A DNA stretch of 64,000 nt, taken from the NCBI RefSeq assembly GCF_030433715.1, contig NZ_JAROCC010000001.1, forward strand, positions 186,001 through 250,000. Direction: 5' to 3'. The position numbers and the translations under genes are program-made. Under the pieces are notes generated by a model. That model was not told the DNA's origin, did no database searches, and saw nothing but the letters and a program-made list of their open reading frames with translations. This DNA is from Sporosarcina highlanderae (GTDB taxonomy: Bacteria; Bacillota; Bacilli; Bacillales_A; Planococcaceae). Shown here in pieces: positions 1 to 8,627 of this stretch. Positions within the stretch are counted from its first letter, which is position 1. The number at the start of each line of letters is the position of its first letter.

Positions 1-112
1 TGACGAAGTTTTCGGATGCGATCAATTCGATATTTGCGTTCTGGCGGTTCTTTTCGGCCATGATAGCTTCGTATACTGCTGCATCTTCACGTTTCACATT
101 GCTTAAATCCAT
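1..112 (-). CDS. glyA: Serine hydroxymethyltransferase, N-terminal fragment (cut by window edge)
   Basis: Only the first 37 codons lie in the window; the gene continues beyond position 1. The N-terminus MDLSNVKREDAAVYEAI followed by RQNANIELIASENF is typical of serine hydroxymethyltransferase, the PLP enzyme that interconverts serine and glycine and loads methylene-tetrahydrofolate. The start at 112 is set by an AAGGGG Shine-Dalgarno about 9 nt upstream; a second ATG at 119 is out of frame. ywlG lies upstream on the same strand, as in Bacillus subtilis. The 130-nt gap between them shows no clear terminator. Confidence 0.93.
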   Translation of the reverse strand, partial: MDLSNVKREDAAVYEAIMAEKNRQNANIELIASENFV

Positions 113-242
113 GATTCATTTCCCCTTTTGGTTAAATTTATATTCGGATGAAAGGCTTGTCCGGTTTAACGCTCCGCTCCCATCCGGAATGAATGGATGG
201 AGGCGAAGCGTTCGTTTCATTGTACGATAATCAAATCGGTAA

Positions 243-806
243 TCAATCTTCCATTGGGCGCGCGTAAATCGCCCGTTCGCCGCCGATCAGTTTCGGTCGA
301 GTCGTCGCAATCGTTACGATCGCATCGCCGATTTTATTGATGGATGTGCGAAGTGGTACGGCAACCGGTTTGAGGTGCATGCCGATCAGAGTTTGGCCGA
401 TGTCGATTCCGGCGTTGGCGCGAATGGACTCAACGACGACGGCATCATTCATATGTTCGAATGCATAAGTCGACATCGATCCGCCTGCATGAATTGCCGG
501 GATGACGGAAACGTTGTCGAGATTGAATTTTTCGGCGGCAGCGCGTTCGATTGTCAAGGCACGATTGATATGTTCGCAGCCTTGGAAAGCAAGATGCACT
601 TTATGCCGCTTGGCGAATTCATTCAACGTTTCGAATAGGGCTTCAGCGACTTCAAGAGCGCCGCCTGTTCCGATCCGCTTTCCAGCAATTTCCGATGTGG
701 AGCAGCCGATGACGAAGAAAGTTCCTGGTGTGATTGTTGTCTGTTCAGCCATTTCTGTTAGCAATTGATCAAGCTGTAGCTTCCATAATTTCAAAACTTC
801 ATTCAT
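243..806 (-). CDS. ywlG: TIGR01440/UPF0340 family protein YwlG
   Basis: A 187-residue soluble protein that matches the YwlG/TIGR01440 family by sequence and by its place between glyA and rpiB. The N-terminal third holds the conserved FFVIGCSTSEIAGKRIG segment and the centre has the HLAFQGCEHINRALTIER segment. Neither points to a known active site, and the biochemical role of the family is not established. A GAGGTGAG ribosome binding site precedes the ATG. It starts 19 nt after the rpiB stop codon, so rpiB and ywlG are probably co-transcribed. Confidence 0.85.
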   Translation of the reverse strand: MNEVLKLWKLQLDQLLTEMAEQTTITPGTFFVIGCSTSEIAGKRIGTGGALEVAEALFETLNEFAKRHKVHLAFQGCEHINRALTIERAAAEKFNLDNVSVIPAIHAGGSMSTYAFEHMNDAVVVESIRANAGIDIGQTLIGMHLKPVAVPLRTSINKIGDAIVTIATTRPKLIGGERAIYARPMED

Positions 807-825
807 TGAAAAAGCTCACCTCGCT

Positions 826-1263
826 TTATCCTTCAAGTTCCGTTAATTTCGCAACGCGGCGTTCGTGGCGGCCACCTTCGAATGAAGTGCCAAGCCAAGT
901 TGACGCGATTTCCCTTGCAAGTCCAGGTCCGATAACGCGCTCTCCCATTGCAAGGACGTTCGAGTCGTTATGCTCTCTCGTCGCTTTCGCACTGAAGATG
1001 TCGTGGACAAGTGCGCAGCGAACACCTTTGACTTTATTTGCAGCGATGGACATGCCGATGCCTGTTCCACAAATCAGGATGCCACGATCGAATTCCCCAT
1101 TGGCGACTCCTTGTGCAACTGGTGCTGCGAAGTCGGGATAATCGACCGATTCATCGGAGTCAGGTCCGAAGTCGACGTAGGCAAATCCTAATTCTGATAA
1201 AAGATCCATGATTTCATGGCGAAGTCGATTACCGCCATGATCTGAAGAGATTGCGATTTTCAA
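826..1263 (-). CDS. rpiB: Ribose-5-phosphate isomerase B
   Basis: A 145-residue RpiB/LacAB-family sugar-phosphate isomerase, expected to interconvert ribose 5-phosphate and ribulose 5-phosphate. The start KIAISSDHGG carries the conserved Asp-His of the phosphate-binding strand. GILICGTGIGMSIAANK holds the catalytic Cys and the anion-hole GTGIG, and HNDSNVLAMGER is also conserved. The start codon is TTG, preceded by GAGGGG, and the length fits the family. Position next to ywlG and ywlE matches B. subtilis, where the gene was called ywlF. Confidence 0.92.
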   Translation of the reverse strand: MKIAISSDHGGNRLRHEIMDLLSELGFAYVDFGPDSDESVDYPDFAAPVAQGVANGEFDRGILICGTGIGMSIAANKVKGVRCALVHDIFSAKATREHNDSNVLAMGERVIGPGLAREIASTWLGTSFEGGRHERRVAKLTELEG

Positions 1264-1317
1264 TTGCGTCCCCTCTTTTCTTGAATTTACTCACAAGTCA
1301 TTCTACCATTGTTCGAT

Positions 1318-1355
1318 AAAAAAACACAGCCCTCGATTTGATATTTCGGGCTGTG
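1318..1355 (-). terminator. Rho-independent terminator after ywlE
   Basis: An 8-bp perfect stem (CACAGCCC pairing with GGGCTGTG, 1325-1332 and 1348-1355) is followed, reading the minus strand, by seven T residues. It separates ywlE from rpiB, so rpiB-ywlG must have their own promoter or rely on readthrough. Confidence 0.85.
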
Positions 1356-1387
1356 AAATGTTATGTAATCATTTCCATTTAAAGGAC

Positions 1388-1831
1388 TTAATTCATTCCG
1401 GACAACTTCCTTGTCAATCCATCAATCACTTCGTCCAATTCGTCAAATGTGGCTTGATATATTTCCAAATTGCCGCCATATGGGTCTTGGACATCCGGAT
1501 ATGTCGCTTGCATGACGTATTCTTTCAATGTAAACGTCTTCGCTGCTACTTCCGGGTATGAATGCAAAAGAAACGCCTTATGCGATGTCGTCATCGTCAA
1601 GACGAGGTCTGCCCACTCGAGGTCTTCTGATGTTACCGCTCTTGACCTCGGGGTATATGGCATATTTTCCGCTTCGATTAAAGTTTTAGCGTGACTTGAA
1701 ATCGGTATCCCGTCAAAAGCGTTCACCCCTGCGGATTTTACTGAAATGCCTTCACCTGCTTTTGATCGTAGAATCGCCTCTGCCATCGGGCTTCTGCATG
1801 TGTTTCCTGTACAAATAAAATAAATATTCAT
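1388..1831 (-). CDS. ywlE: Low-molecular-weight protein arginine phosphatase YwlE
   Basis: 147 residues of the low-molecular-weight tyrosine phosphatase fold. The P-loop FICTGNTCRSPMAE begins at residue 6, with catalytic Cys7 and Arg13. The Thr in CTGNTCRS, in place of the Ile/Leu of tyrosine phosphatases, is the residue known to select phosphoarginine in B. subtilis YwlE. The general-acid Asp lies in the C-terminal DVQDPYGG. The enzyme would reverse McsB arginine phosphorylation, which marks proteins for ClpCP. Start has a TAGGTGATG type ribosome binding site. Followed by its own terminator. Confidence 0.93.
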   Translation of the reverse strand: MNIYFICTGNTCRSPMAEAILRSKAGEGISVKSAGVNAFDGIPISSHAKTLIEAENMPYTPRSRAVTSEDLEWADLVLTMTTSHKAFLLHSYPEVAAKTFTLKEYVMQATYPDVQDPYGGNLEIYQATFDELDEVIDGLTRKLSGMN

Positions 1832-1878
1832 TTTTCATCACCTACCTATTAGAATAACTGATGGCTCCGAAATATTCA

Positions 1879-2379
1879 TCAAAAAAGCGACATGATTCCG
1901 AGGGCAAGTAAAGATAGGCCACAGATCCAGCGAAGGACTTTGCCGTTTTTTATGCTTAAATATCTTCCGAAGTAAAGTGCAGAACATGAAAACACAAATG
2001 AAAGTATTCCTGAAGAGAAGACGAATAGGAATTTATTCAACTGAAGCATTCCGAAAGAGACGCTGACGGAAAATGTATCGAGACTGACTGCAAGTGCGAT
2101 GAGCACCGGATGAACATGACGGACAGCATCACTGCTATCGTCATCATGTAAAATCATATGGATACCGATCATCGAAAGTAGGATTCCTGATAGCAGGCTG
2201 CTCCAGACGGAAAAAATCTCTGTTGACCAATCTCCCACTAAAAATCCAAGGAAAGGAAGCAGCATATTCAGGAATGTTGTCCAAATGGCAATCGGCAGCC
2301 TTCCTTTTCGTAAACGCAACAATGAAAAAACGATGACTACATCGATTGTCGTAATACATGCAGCGAATATTTCCACCAA
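1879..2379 (-). CDS. mntP: MntP-type manganese efflux pump (YwlD-like)
   Basis: A hydrophobic protein of about 166 residues with roughly six membrane segments, matching the MntP (DUF204) family that exports Mn2+. Two related halves are visible, each with a membrane Asp: AACITTIDVVIVF near the start and ALAVSLDTFSVSVSFG in the second half. The open frame extends to an ATG at 2412, but a strong GGGAGG at 2388-2393 sits 8 nt before a TTG at 2379. That TTG is the better start and places the protein directly at its first helix. It lies between ywlE and ywlC, as in B. subtilis. Confidence 0.8.
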   Translation of the reverse strand: MVEIFAACITTIDVVIVFSLLRLRKGRLPIAIWTTFLNMLLPFLGFLVGDWSTEIFSVWSSLLSGILLSMIGIHMILHDDDSSDAVRHVHPVLIALAVSLDTFSVSVSFGMLQLNKFLFVFSSGILSFVFSCSALYFGRYLSIKNGKVLRWICGLSLLALGIMSLF

Positions 2380-2459
2380 TAAATTGACCTCCCAACTCCC
2401 GCATCTGTCCATCTTATGCGTTCCATTGAGAGGTCATTCATATCGTTTTAGTCCTTCTA

Positions 2460-3494
2460 TTAATCCGTATACCGTTTTCCATCCGCAGCTTTTAGAAGCC
2501 GGTTCATGACAGCCGCACCGACGCCGGTCCATTCCGTCTCAGCGGCAAGAATGACATCGGCATCCGTCAAATCGCATTGGCGGATCGCGCCGTATAGATT
2601 CGCTGCCATCGCCTCTTGATCACGGAGTGGTCCGACCGGAAAATACCAATCCGCCTCATCGACTGTGACACTGAATTCATCCGGGCCGATGACCGCCACC
2701 CGTTTTCCTTCATTTTGCAAAGATTGGACCGCTTCCTGAATCGCAATTTCATCCGCCTGTATGATATAAAGCGGCGATTCCGGCGCGTAATGCATATACT
2801 TCATGCCAGGAGCTTTCGGTGCATCTTCCCCGGAAACCTTGCTTTCCGCATGGACTGGGCCGACCAATTCCTCGATCATTTCACGGGTCAATCCACCTGG
2901 ACGTAAAATCGTCGGCGGAACCGTCGTCATGTCAAGCACCGTCGATTCGACGCCAACGCCTGTACGTCCTCCGTCAACGATTAACGGAATCCGTCCCTGC
3001 AAATCGGTCATCACATGAACCGCTTCTGTAGGGCTCGGTTTCCCGCTTCGATTTGCACTTGGAGCTGCGAGGGGCATGTCCAATTTCCGCAAAAGTTCAA
3101 GTGCAACAGGATGGTCCGGCATACGTATGCCAACCGTTTCAAAGCCCGGTGTGACATTTTCTGCAATCACACCGGGCCGTTTATTGAAAACAAGCGTCAA
3201 CGGACCTGGCCAATACGCATCCATCAGCTTCTTGGCGTTTTCCGGCACGTCGACTACGTATTTATCAACATCTTCCTTATTGCCAATATGTACGATGAGT
3301 GGATTGTCGGAGGGACGTCCCTTTGCGTCAAATATCCTTTGCACCGCGTCGGCATCCGTTGCAATAGCACCGAGACCGTAAACCGTTTCGGTCGGAAAGG
3401 CGACGACTCCCCCATTTTTCAAGATATCCACAGCTCGTTGATAACTTAAAGAGTTACCCACATGGTTATCCACTGAAACTATTTCAGTATCCAT
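2460..3494 (-). CDS. tsaC: L-threonylcarbamoyladenylate synthase, long Sua5/YwlC type
   Basis: A 344-residue two-domain protein. Residues ~15-210 form the YrdC/Sua5 domain (GGVVAFPTETVYGLGA, KGRPSDNPLIVHI, PLAAPSANRSGKPSPT). This domain makes threonylcarbamoyl-AMP from Thr, bicarbonate and ATP for t6A37 in ANN-decoding tRNAs. Residues ~230-344 form the Sua5 C-terminal domain found only in the long type, linked by PKAPGMKYMHYAPESPLY. Length equals that of B. subtilis YwlC. A GGGGGT ribosome binding site precedes the ATG. Confidence 0.94.
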   Translation of the reverse strand: MDTEIVSVDNHVGNSLSYQRAVDILKNGGVVAFPTETVYGLGAIATDADAVQRIFDAKGRPSDNPLIVHIGNKEDVDKYVVDVPENAKKLMDAYWPGPLTLVFNKRPGVIAENVTPGFETVGIRMPDHPVALELLRKLDMPLAAPSANRSGKPSPTEAVHVMTDLQGRIPLIVDGGRTGVGVESTVLDMTTVPPTILRPGGLTREMIEELVGPVHAESKVSGEDAPKAPGMKYMHYAPESPLYIIQADEIAIQEAVQSLQNEGKRVAVIGPDEFSVTVDEADWYFPVGPLRDQEAMAANLYGAIRQCDLTDADVILAAETEWTGVGAAVMNRLLKAADGKRYTD

Positions 3495-3556
3495 GAATTA
3501 AAACCCCCGTTTATACACATTTTAACCTACTTATCCACATCAACTGTGAATAACTA

Positions 3557-4150
3557 TTAAGCAAACAATGATTTTATCCACTCCCAGACGAAGAAAGTGA
3601 CCTTTTCCTCTTCCGCTTCCTTCACAGTCTCTACAGACTGATCTGGCTTATCCGGAAAACAGACTCTCGGAAACAACGAACACCACCAATTATCCCCACG
3701 ACCACTGCCGATCGTTAAGATATATGCGTCATACGGGGCTTGCGGAGTGATGAATAGGCCTGAACGTTTCGGTGGAAACAGCGCAGCCTTCCTTTCAAGA
3801 CTCACTTCTTGTCCACCGGCAATCGTTTTTGCGATGTGGATAATTGTATCTTCAATCGCCTCAAGGTTATCCACAATCTCTTCCTTCGTTGCCGATTGCG
3901 AGATTGCATTGTGGATAAGCGGCTCGATTTCTTGCTGGATTGCTTGTTTCAACTGTTGGTCCGCTGGTGCGTTCGAATGTGAAAGAATGCGGAATCTGAA
4001 CGACTCCTCTTCTTCCACTTTTCCTGTAAAAAGAAGCAAAGCGGACTGGATGAGGAAAAGCACGAGAATAAACTCGACAATCGCCATGATCTTATCTGTC
4101 CGTTTTGTAGATTTAAAAGTAGGTTTAGTAATTTCATAGTCTTGCAACAT
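3557..4150 (-). CDS. spoIIR: Stage II sporulation protein R
   Basis: A 197-residue SpoIIR, the forespore-secreted signal that triggers SpoIIGA to process pro-sigma-E in the mother cell. A signal-anchor helix lies at residues ~22-43. The family blocks FRFRILSHSNAPADQQ and YDAYILTIGSGRGDNWW are intact, and the CSLFPRVCF Cys pair is present. The C-terminus is hydrophobic. It directly follows prmC (43-nt gap). Its GGAGGGG ribosome binding site is completely paired in a predicted hairpin (see 4157-4192), which suggests it is silent on readthrough transcripts. Normally a sigma-F gene; no convincing sigma-F promoter was found by eye. Confidence 0.95.
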   Translation of the reverse strand: MLQDYEITKPTFKSTKRTDKIMAIVEFILVLFLIQSALLLFTGKVEEEESFRFRILSHSNAPADQQLKQAIQQEIEPLIHNAISQSATKEEIVDNLEAIEDTIIHIAKTIAGGQEVSLERKAALFPPKRSGLFITPQAPYDAYILTIGSGRGDNWWCSLFPRVCFPDKPDQSVETVKEAEEEKVTFFVWEWIKSLFA

Positions 4151-4156
4151 ATCGAT

Positions 4157-4192
4157 CCCCTCCTGACCTCATTGTTGCCAGGGTCGGAGGGG
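4157..4192 (-). promoter_or_regulatory. RNA hairpin sequestering the spoIIR ribosome binding site
   Basis: On the mRNA strand, CCCCTCCGACC (4192 to 4182) pairs with GGTCAGGAGGGG (4168 to 4157). This makes eleven base pairs with one bulged A and a 13-nt loop. The 3' arm contains the whole spoIIR Shine-Dalgarno, 6 nt before the ATG. No U-run follows, so it does not look like a terminator. The left arm begins 1 nt beyond the prmC stop codon. Pairing is seen directly; translational silencing of readthrough mRNA is inference. Confidence 0.6.
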
Positions 4193-4193
4193 T

Positions 4194-5045
4194 TTATTCA
4201 CGAATCTCACAAAATATCATTCGATCTTTTCCATTCAAATCTTTTCTCACTGAAACCCGATCTTTCGGGAACGCCTTTTGGAATAAATCACTGACCGCCT
4301 TCCCTTGCTGATAGCCAATTTCAACGGCGATCAATGCAGGTTTGTTCATAAGTGGCGGAAGGCTTTTCGCGAGTTTTTTATAGAAGTACAGGCCGTCATC
4401 GTCTGCGAAAAGTGCAGTATGCGGTTCGAACTCTAAAACCGTACGCGACATTTCTTTCGATTCTTCCATCGCGATATACGGAGGGTTTGAAATGATGACA
4501 TCCCATTTTTCATGCTCAATCGGTTCAGTTATATTGCCGAGCCGGAATTCAATCTTGGCATCATTGTGTTTCGCATTTCGCTTTGCGACTTCAAGTGCCG
4601 GTTCGCTAATATCTGTTGCTACGACAAACGCATCGGGCCATTCTTTCTTGATGGCAATCGCGATTGCGCCACTCCCTGTACCGATATCTGCCACGCGTCC
4701 ATCTTCAGGGAATAGATCGCGGCATCGTTCAAGGACGCCGAATACTAACTCCTCCGTTTCAGGTCTCGGGATGAGTACATTTTTATTCACTTCGAACGAC
4801 AGTCCGTAGAACTGTTCTGTGCCGATAATATGTTGAACGGGCTTGCCTGTTAATAATTGCTCGGTTTTATTATAGAAGTCGGTCTGCTGTTTAGGTGTCA
4901 GAGGTTCGCGTAAATCGGCTAACAATGTTGCTCCCGATTTGCCTGTTACATGTTCCATTAACAGGTGTACGGCGTGGGCATCAAGATCCTTTGACTCGAG
5001 CATAGACTTCGCCTTGTTAAGTGCTTCATGGATTTTCTCAGTCAT
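4194..5045 (-). CDS. prmC: Peptide chain release factor N5-glutamine methyltransferase
   Basis: 283 residues. The N-terminal helical domain (~1-85) recognises release factors. The Rossmann methyltransferase domain has [20 protein letters not shown] for SAM binding and the signature IISNPPYI, whose NPPY contacts the target glutamine. The substrate is the Gln of the GGQ loop of RF1 and RF2. It overlaps the 3' end of prfA by 8 nt, the usual coupling of RF1 with its methylase. Confidence 0.95.
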   Translation of the reverse strand: MTEKIHEALNKAKSMLESKDLDAHAVHLLMEHVTGKSGATLLADLREPLTPKQQTDFYNKTEQLLTGKPVQHIIGTEQFYGLSFEVNKNVLIPRPETEELVFGVLERCRDLFPEDGRVADIGTGSGAIAIAIKKEWPDAFVVATDISEPALEVAKRNAKHNDAKIEFRLGNITEPIEHEKWDVIISNPPYIAMEESKEMSRTVLEFEPHTALFADDDGLYFYKKLAKSLPPLMNKPALIAVEIGYQQGKAVSDLFQKAFPKDRVSVRKDLNGKDRMIFCEIRE

Positions 5046-6114
5046 TGGAATCCAAACTTTCTAATCTTCTTGCCTGGTCTTCAAGGATGAGGGCGTCAAT
5101 CACTTCATCTAACTTCCCTTCGATGATTTGGTCAAGTTTTTGGATAGTTAGACCGATTCGGTGGTCAGTTACACGGTTTTGCGGGAAGTTGTATGTGCGG
5201 ATCCGTTCCGACCGGTCCCCTGTACCAACGGCTGATTTCCGTTTTTCATCGTATTCAGCTTGTGCTTCCTGCATGAATTTGTCGTAGATGCGGGCGCGCA
5301 GGACTTTCATCGCCTTCTCTTTATTTTTGATCTGCGATTTTTCATCCTGGCAAGATACTGTGATGCCTGTCGGTAAATGCGTCAGGCGGACGGCGGACAT
5401 TGTTGTGTTGACGGATTGTCCACCCGGACCGGATGATGCGAAAGTGTCCGTTCGGATGTCCTTTTCATGAATGTCGATTTCGACTTCTTCCGCTTCAGGC
5501 AGGACTGCTACAGTTGAAGTCGATGTATGGATTCGACCGCCTGATTCGGTTTCAGGCACACGTTGTACACGATGCGCCCCGTTTTCGTATTTCAGTTTGG
5601 AGTACGCGCCTTTACCGTTGATCATGAATATGATTTCCTTGAAGCCGCCAAGTTCTGTCGGTGACGAGTCCATCACTTCGACTTTCCAATGGTTCATCTC
5701 AGCGAAGCGGCTGTACATTCTGTAGAGATTGCCAGCGAAAAGTGCAGCTTCATCTCCGCCAGCAGCGCCGCGGATTTCCATGATGACGTTTTTGTCGTCA
5801 TTCGGATCTTTCGGGACTAAGAGCAGTTTCAGTTTGACTTCAAGTTCTTCAATTTGTTCGCTTAACTCGGCAATTTCCATTTTGACAAGCTCTTTCATTT
5901 CATCGTCAAGTGGTTCATCTAACATTTGTTTTGCATTACTGTATTCCTTCGTTGCGTCCTTGTACTCTCGGTACGCATCGACTGTATCTTGAAGGTCGGA
6001 TTGTTCCTTCGAATAGGTCCGTAATTTGGTCATGTCACTCACGATATCGGGATCGCTCAGCAATTCATTCAAACGGTCATATCGATCCTCAACGGCTTGT
6101 AGCCTTTCGAACAT
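5038..6114 (-). CDS. prfA: Peptide chain release factor 1
   Basis: 358 residues, standard RF1 length. The GGQ loop is present as [20 protein letters not shown] and is the site modified by the downstream prmC product. The codon-recognition domain and the C-terminal tail [15 protein letters not shown] are RF1-like. Terminates translation at UAA and UAG. A AAGAGGTG ribosome binding site precedes the ATG. First gene of the prfA-prmC-(spoIIR) unit. Confidence 0.96.
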   Translation of the reverse strand: MFERLQAVEDRYDRLNELLSDPDIVSDMTKLRTYSKEQSDLQDTVDAYREYKDATKEYSNAKQMLDEPLDDEMKELVKMEIAELSEQIEELEVKLKLLLVPKDPNDDKNVIMEIRGAAGGDEAALFAGNLYRMYSRFAEMNHWKVEVMDSSPTELGGFKEIIFMINGKGAYSKLKYENGAHRVQRVPETESGGRIHTSTSTVAVLPEAEEVEIDIHEKDIRTDTFASSGPGGQSVNTTMSAVRLTHLPTGITVSCQDEKSQIKNKEKAMKVLRARIYDKFMQEAQAEYDEKRKSAVGTGDRSERIRTYNFPQNRVTDHRIGLTIQKLDQIIEGKLDEVIDALILEDQARRLESLDSND

Positions 6115-6198
6115 AGTTTACACCTCTTATTTCTCTAGTCTTTAGTATGTATATTGTACGGGAAAAAAGCCTTGAAATACAGTAAAAAACTGGTGCTA

Positions 6199-6331
6199 TC
6201 GAAAAGCGTAAGGCGCTTGCACAGATGCGACAGGCATAAGGCAAAGATGCGGCGTGGCGGTTTTTGCCACAGAGCAGCTTTGACTTATGACCCGAGCATC
6301 TAGCGCCTGGAGCTGGACAGGTACCAGAAAA
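6199..6331. repeat. Intergenic dispersed palindromic repeat downstream of the vanW-like gene
   Basis: About 130 nt with nested imperfect inverted repeats. CATAAGGCAAAG near 6234 pairs with CTTTGACTTATG near 6278. AGGCGCT near 6210 pairs with AGCGCCT near 6302. GTGGC/GCCAC (6255-6270) forms the tip of the fold. The right end reads GACAGGTACCAGAAAAA. Sequences of this form recur in intergenic regions of Bacillaceae and Planococcaceae genomes from my recollection; only one copy is in this window. Confidence 0.6.
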
Positions 6332-6338
6332 ACTTTAT

Positions 6339-7316
6339 TTATTTCAAATCGAATTGGGTGAAGTGGTCTTTGTATTTTTTTGCGGTTCTAAGTTCGATTG
6401 TTAGGACGCCGCTTCCGTAGATCGCTTTGATGAGCAAAGGGGCGTCAGCTGTGTTTTGGAATCTGAAATCCAGTCCTCCGTAGGAAACGGTCGCATCCTT
6501 TCCTTTCGGGACATATCCAATTTCCCGCGAATGATGGTGGCGCTCTAAGATTTTGAGGGAAATTTGGTCTAACGCATTGAATAATGTTGAGGATGTCTGG
6601 CAGACTCCACCCCCGATCCCCATGACGAGTTCGCCCTGGATGATTTCAGGGGCAGGTTTGTAACCGGTCGATTCTTCGCGTGCGCCGACGACTGTATTAA
6701 ATGAAAAATGGTCACCACTGCCGACGATTGTATTGTTGATGGCCGCTGCGGAGAGTTCGATGTTTTTACTCCGATTCGGATTCGCTTTAAAATAGGTTGT
6801 GTAACTTGCGATGACGATTTCGTTCAAGTGGGGTAGATCTGCTGAATCGTACCCGCTTTCTGTCACAGTGATAGGTAGTTCCACTTTGCCTCCGACGGCG
6901 GATGCCGCCATGATCCGATCGACCAATTCTTTTTCATTCAGAAGGATTAAAGGGCTTCCTTTTATGACCCCACCCTGTTCATCTAATCTATCAAGAATCA
7001 TCCGTTGGTCGTATCCCGGCTCTTTCAGAGTTCCCCTTGCAAGCTTTTTCGCAAGATTTTCGATTTCTTTTCTGTATGTTTCGTTATCCAATCCATATCC
7101 TTGTTCATGTGGAGTAATGGTATGGATGATTTCAGATGTGTTCGGGTCAATTAACGTTACATCATCCGGCTCCCGTTCAAACGTGTAGCTGTATGTCTTT
7201 TTTGGCTGCGGCATTTCGGCTGATGCAATCGGTGTTTCTTCGACTGTGTGATTTTGACAGCCCGTTAGGCCAATTGAAAAGAGAAGAATAATAACTACAG
7301 TTATCCACTTTTCCAC
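6339..7316 (-). CDS. VanW-family lipoprotein
   Basis: 325 residues with a lipoprotein signal (hydrophobic residues 5-19, lipobox LTGC with Cys20), so the protein should be anchored outside the membrane. The C-terminal ~150 residues are a VanW domain (NNTIVGSGDHFSFNTVVG and GIGGGVCQTSSTLFNA, with invariant Gly-Gly-Val-Cys-Gln). The middle part has no family I recognise. VanW domains are probably cell-wall linked but their chemistry is unknown. It sits between prfA and tdk, where B. subtilis has racA/ywkC-region genes, so this is a local difference. Confidence 0.8.
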   Translation of the reverse strand: MEKWITVVIILLFSIGLTGCQNHTVEETPIASAEMPQPKKTYSYTFEREPDDVTLIDPNTSEIIHTITPHEQGYGLDNETYRKEIENLAKKLARGTLKEPGYDQRMILDRLDEQGGVIKGSPLILLNEKELVDRIMAASAVGGKVELPITVTESGYDSADLPHLNEIVIASYTTYFKANPNRSKNIELSAAAINNTIVGSGDHFSFNTVVGAREESTGYKPAPEIIQGELVMGIGGGVCQTSSTLFNALDQISLKILERHHHSREIGYVPKGKDATVSYGGLDFRFQNTADAPLLIKAIYGSGVLTIELRTAKKYKDHFTQFDLK

Positions 7317-7402
7317 AAACTATCTCCTGCCTTTCACATTGAATAACTTATTCAAGGCTTTGGATTAGTGTGTTTGTTTTCATTGATTTTATGAATTAAA
7401 TT

Positions 7403-7432
7403 AAAAAGACAACATGGTTTGTCCATGTTGCC
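7403..7432 (-). terminator. Terminator after tdk
   Basis: Stem CAACATGG / CCATGTTG (7410-7417 and 7423-7430) with a 5-nt loop is followed on the minus strand by TTTTTAATTT. It ends just past the tdk stop codon. Confidence 0.8.
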
Positions 7433-7439
7433 TTTAGGA

Positions 7440-8042
7440 TTATTCAGCTGCAATGTGTGCTGTCACGCCGTTCGGCACTTCGTGGTGCTTTCGGCATCTT
7501 GCTTCGTATGCTTCTGATGCGGCAACGAGGATGATAGGATCGTCGTAGCCAGCAGGTTCGCCATTGATCAGGCGTTGCGTTCTGCTTGCAGGTGAGCCGC
7601 AAACGGTGCAGACAGCCTGTAGTTTTGTGACGTTTTCAGCGACTGCCATAAGTTGTGGCATCGGGCCGAATGGTTCGCCGCGGAAGTCTTGGTCAAGACC
7701 AGCGATGATGACACGGAATCCGCGATCGGCTAAATCCATGACGACATCAACGATGCCTTCGTCGAAAAATTGGGCTTCATCGATTGCGATGATATCGTAG
7801 TCGTCTTTCACGAATTGCTCGATTTGAGTTGACTCAGCGACAGGTGTTGCGATTACTGTCGTGCCGTTATGGCTGACTACCGCTTCCTCGCTATACCGAT
7901 CATCTATCTCGGGCTTGAAAACTGCGATTTTCTGTTTGGCGAATTGTGCGCGGCGCACACGGCGAATCAATTCCTCCGATTTGCCTGAGAACATGCTCCC
8001 ACAAATTACTTCGATCCAGCCGCCTTGCATTGTTACGTACAT
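7440..8042 (-). CDS. tdk: Thymidine kinase
   Basis: A 200-residue type II thymidine kinase of the salvage pathway. Walker A is [11 protein letters not shown] near residue 15 and the Walker B-like block is [10 protein letters not shown]. The zinc-binding lasso uses CTVCGS and a C-terminal CRKHHE. The open frame runs upstream to 8123, but the conserved start [12 protein letters not shown] and an AAAGGGGAAA ribosome binding site place the start at 8042. Separated from rpmE by a terminator. Confidence 0.94.
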   Translation of the reverse strand: MYVTMQGGWIEVICGSMFSGKSEELIRRVRRAQFAKQKIAVFKPEIDDRYSEEAVVSHNGTTVIATPVAESTQIEQFVKDDYDIIAIDEAQFFDEGIVDVVMDLADRGFRVIIAGLDQDFRGEPFGPMPQLMAVAENVTKLQAVCTVCGSPASRTQRLINGEPAGYDDPIILVAASEAYEARCRKHHEVPNGVTAHIAAE

Positions 8043-8190
8043 ATTGTTTCCCCTTTCACTTGGTCGCTCTATGTAAAGTGCTTTTTTTATTGGAATGTAC
8101 ATCGTGGAATGTCTATCATACATTAAATTTGAATGGAATTGACGTCTTTTATTTATTGGCGGAATGTGTTATAGACTGATTTATGCAATA

Positions 8191-8220
8191 TAAAACCCGG
8201 CGGATGGTGGTCCGCCGGGT
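8191..8220 (-). terminator. Terminator after rpmE
   Basis: A 10-bp perfect stem ACCCGGCGGA / TCCGCCGGGT (8195-8204, 8211-8220) with a 6-nt loop. TTTT follows on the minus strand. Confidence 0.8.
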
Positions 8221-8230
8221 GGGATGAGTC

Positions 8231-8446
8231 TTATTCTTGTCCTTCTTCTTTGAAGCCGTATTTCTTGTTGAAGCGGTCGATACGTCCGTCCGCTGCAGCG
8301 AATTTTTGGCGTCCAGTGTAGAATGGATGGCATTCTGAACAAACTTCTACGCGAATGTCCTCTTTTACAGAACCTGTTTCGAATGTGTTGCCACATGAAC
8401 AAGTAACTTTTGCAAGTTTGTAATTTGGATGAATTCCTGCTCTCAT
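8231..8446 (-). CDS. rpmE: 50S ribosomal protein L31, zinc-binding type
   Basis: 71 residues. CSCGNTF near residue 16 and [10 protein letters not shown] near residue 36 supply the four zinc-ligand cysteines of the type A (zinc-containing) L31. The start [14 protein letters not shown] is the family start. The longer upstream frame to 8572 is not supported. Ribosome binding site GAGGAGAG. Placed between rho and tdk as in B. subtilis. Confidence 0.95.
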   Translation of the reverse strand: MRAGIHPNYKLAKVTCSCGNTFETGSVKEDIRVEVCSECHPFYTGRQKFAAADGRIDRFNKKYGFKEEGQE

Positions 8447-8627
8447 CGGTCTCTCTCCTCTCGCCCTGAACCATCTGGAACAGAGTATTATTGTAGGTAT
8501 TGCATAAGACTGATGCCTTACACGGTCCGTGTATGTCAACCGCATATGCAGCAGATGGTGGTAAAACCACACTTAAAGATTATAACAAATGTGTTCGTCC
8601 TGCGCAAGCATTTTATTATAATTTAGT

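Noticed and set aside
1535..1550. cre-like TGTAAACGTCTTCG
   Set aside because: Lies inside ywlE and departs from the consensus at fixed positions.
8181..8570. 129-residue minus-strand frame overlapping rpmE
   Set aside because: Alternative frame of rpmE and its leader; rpmE itself has zinc ligands and a proper start.
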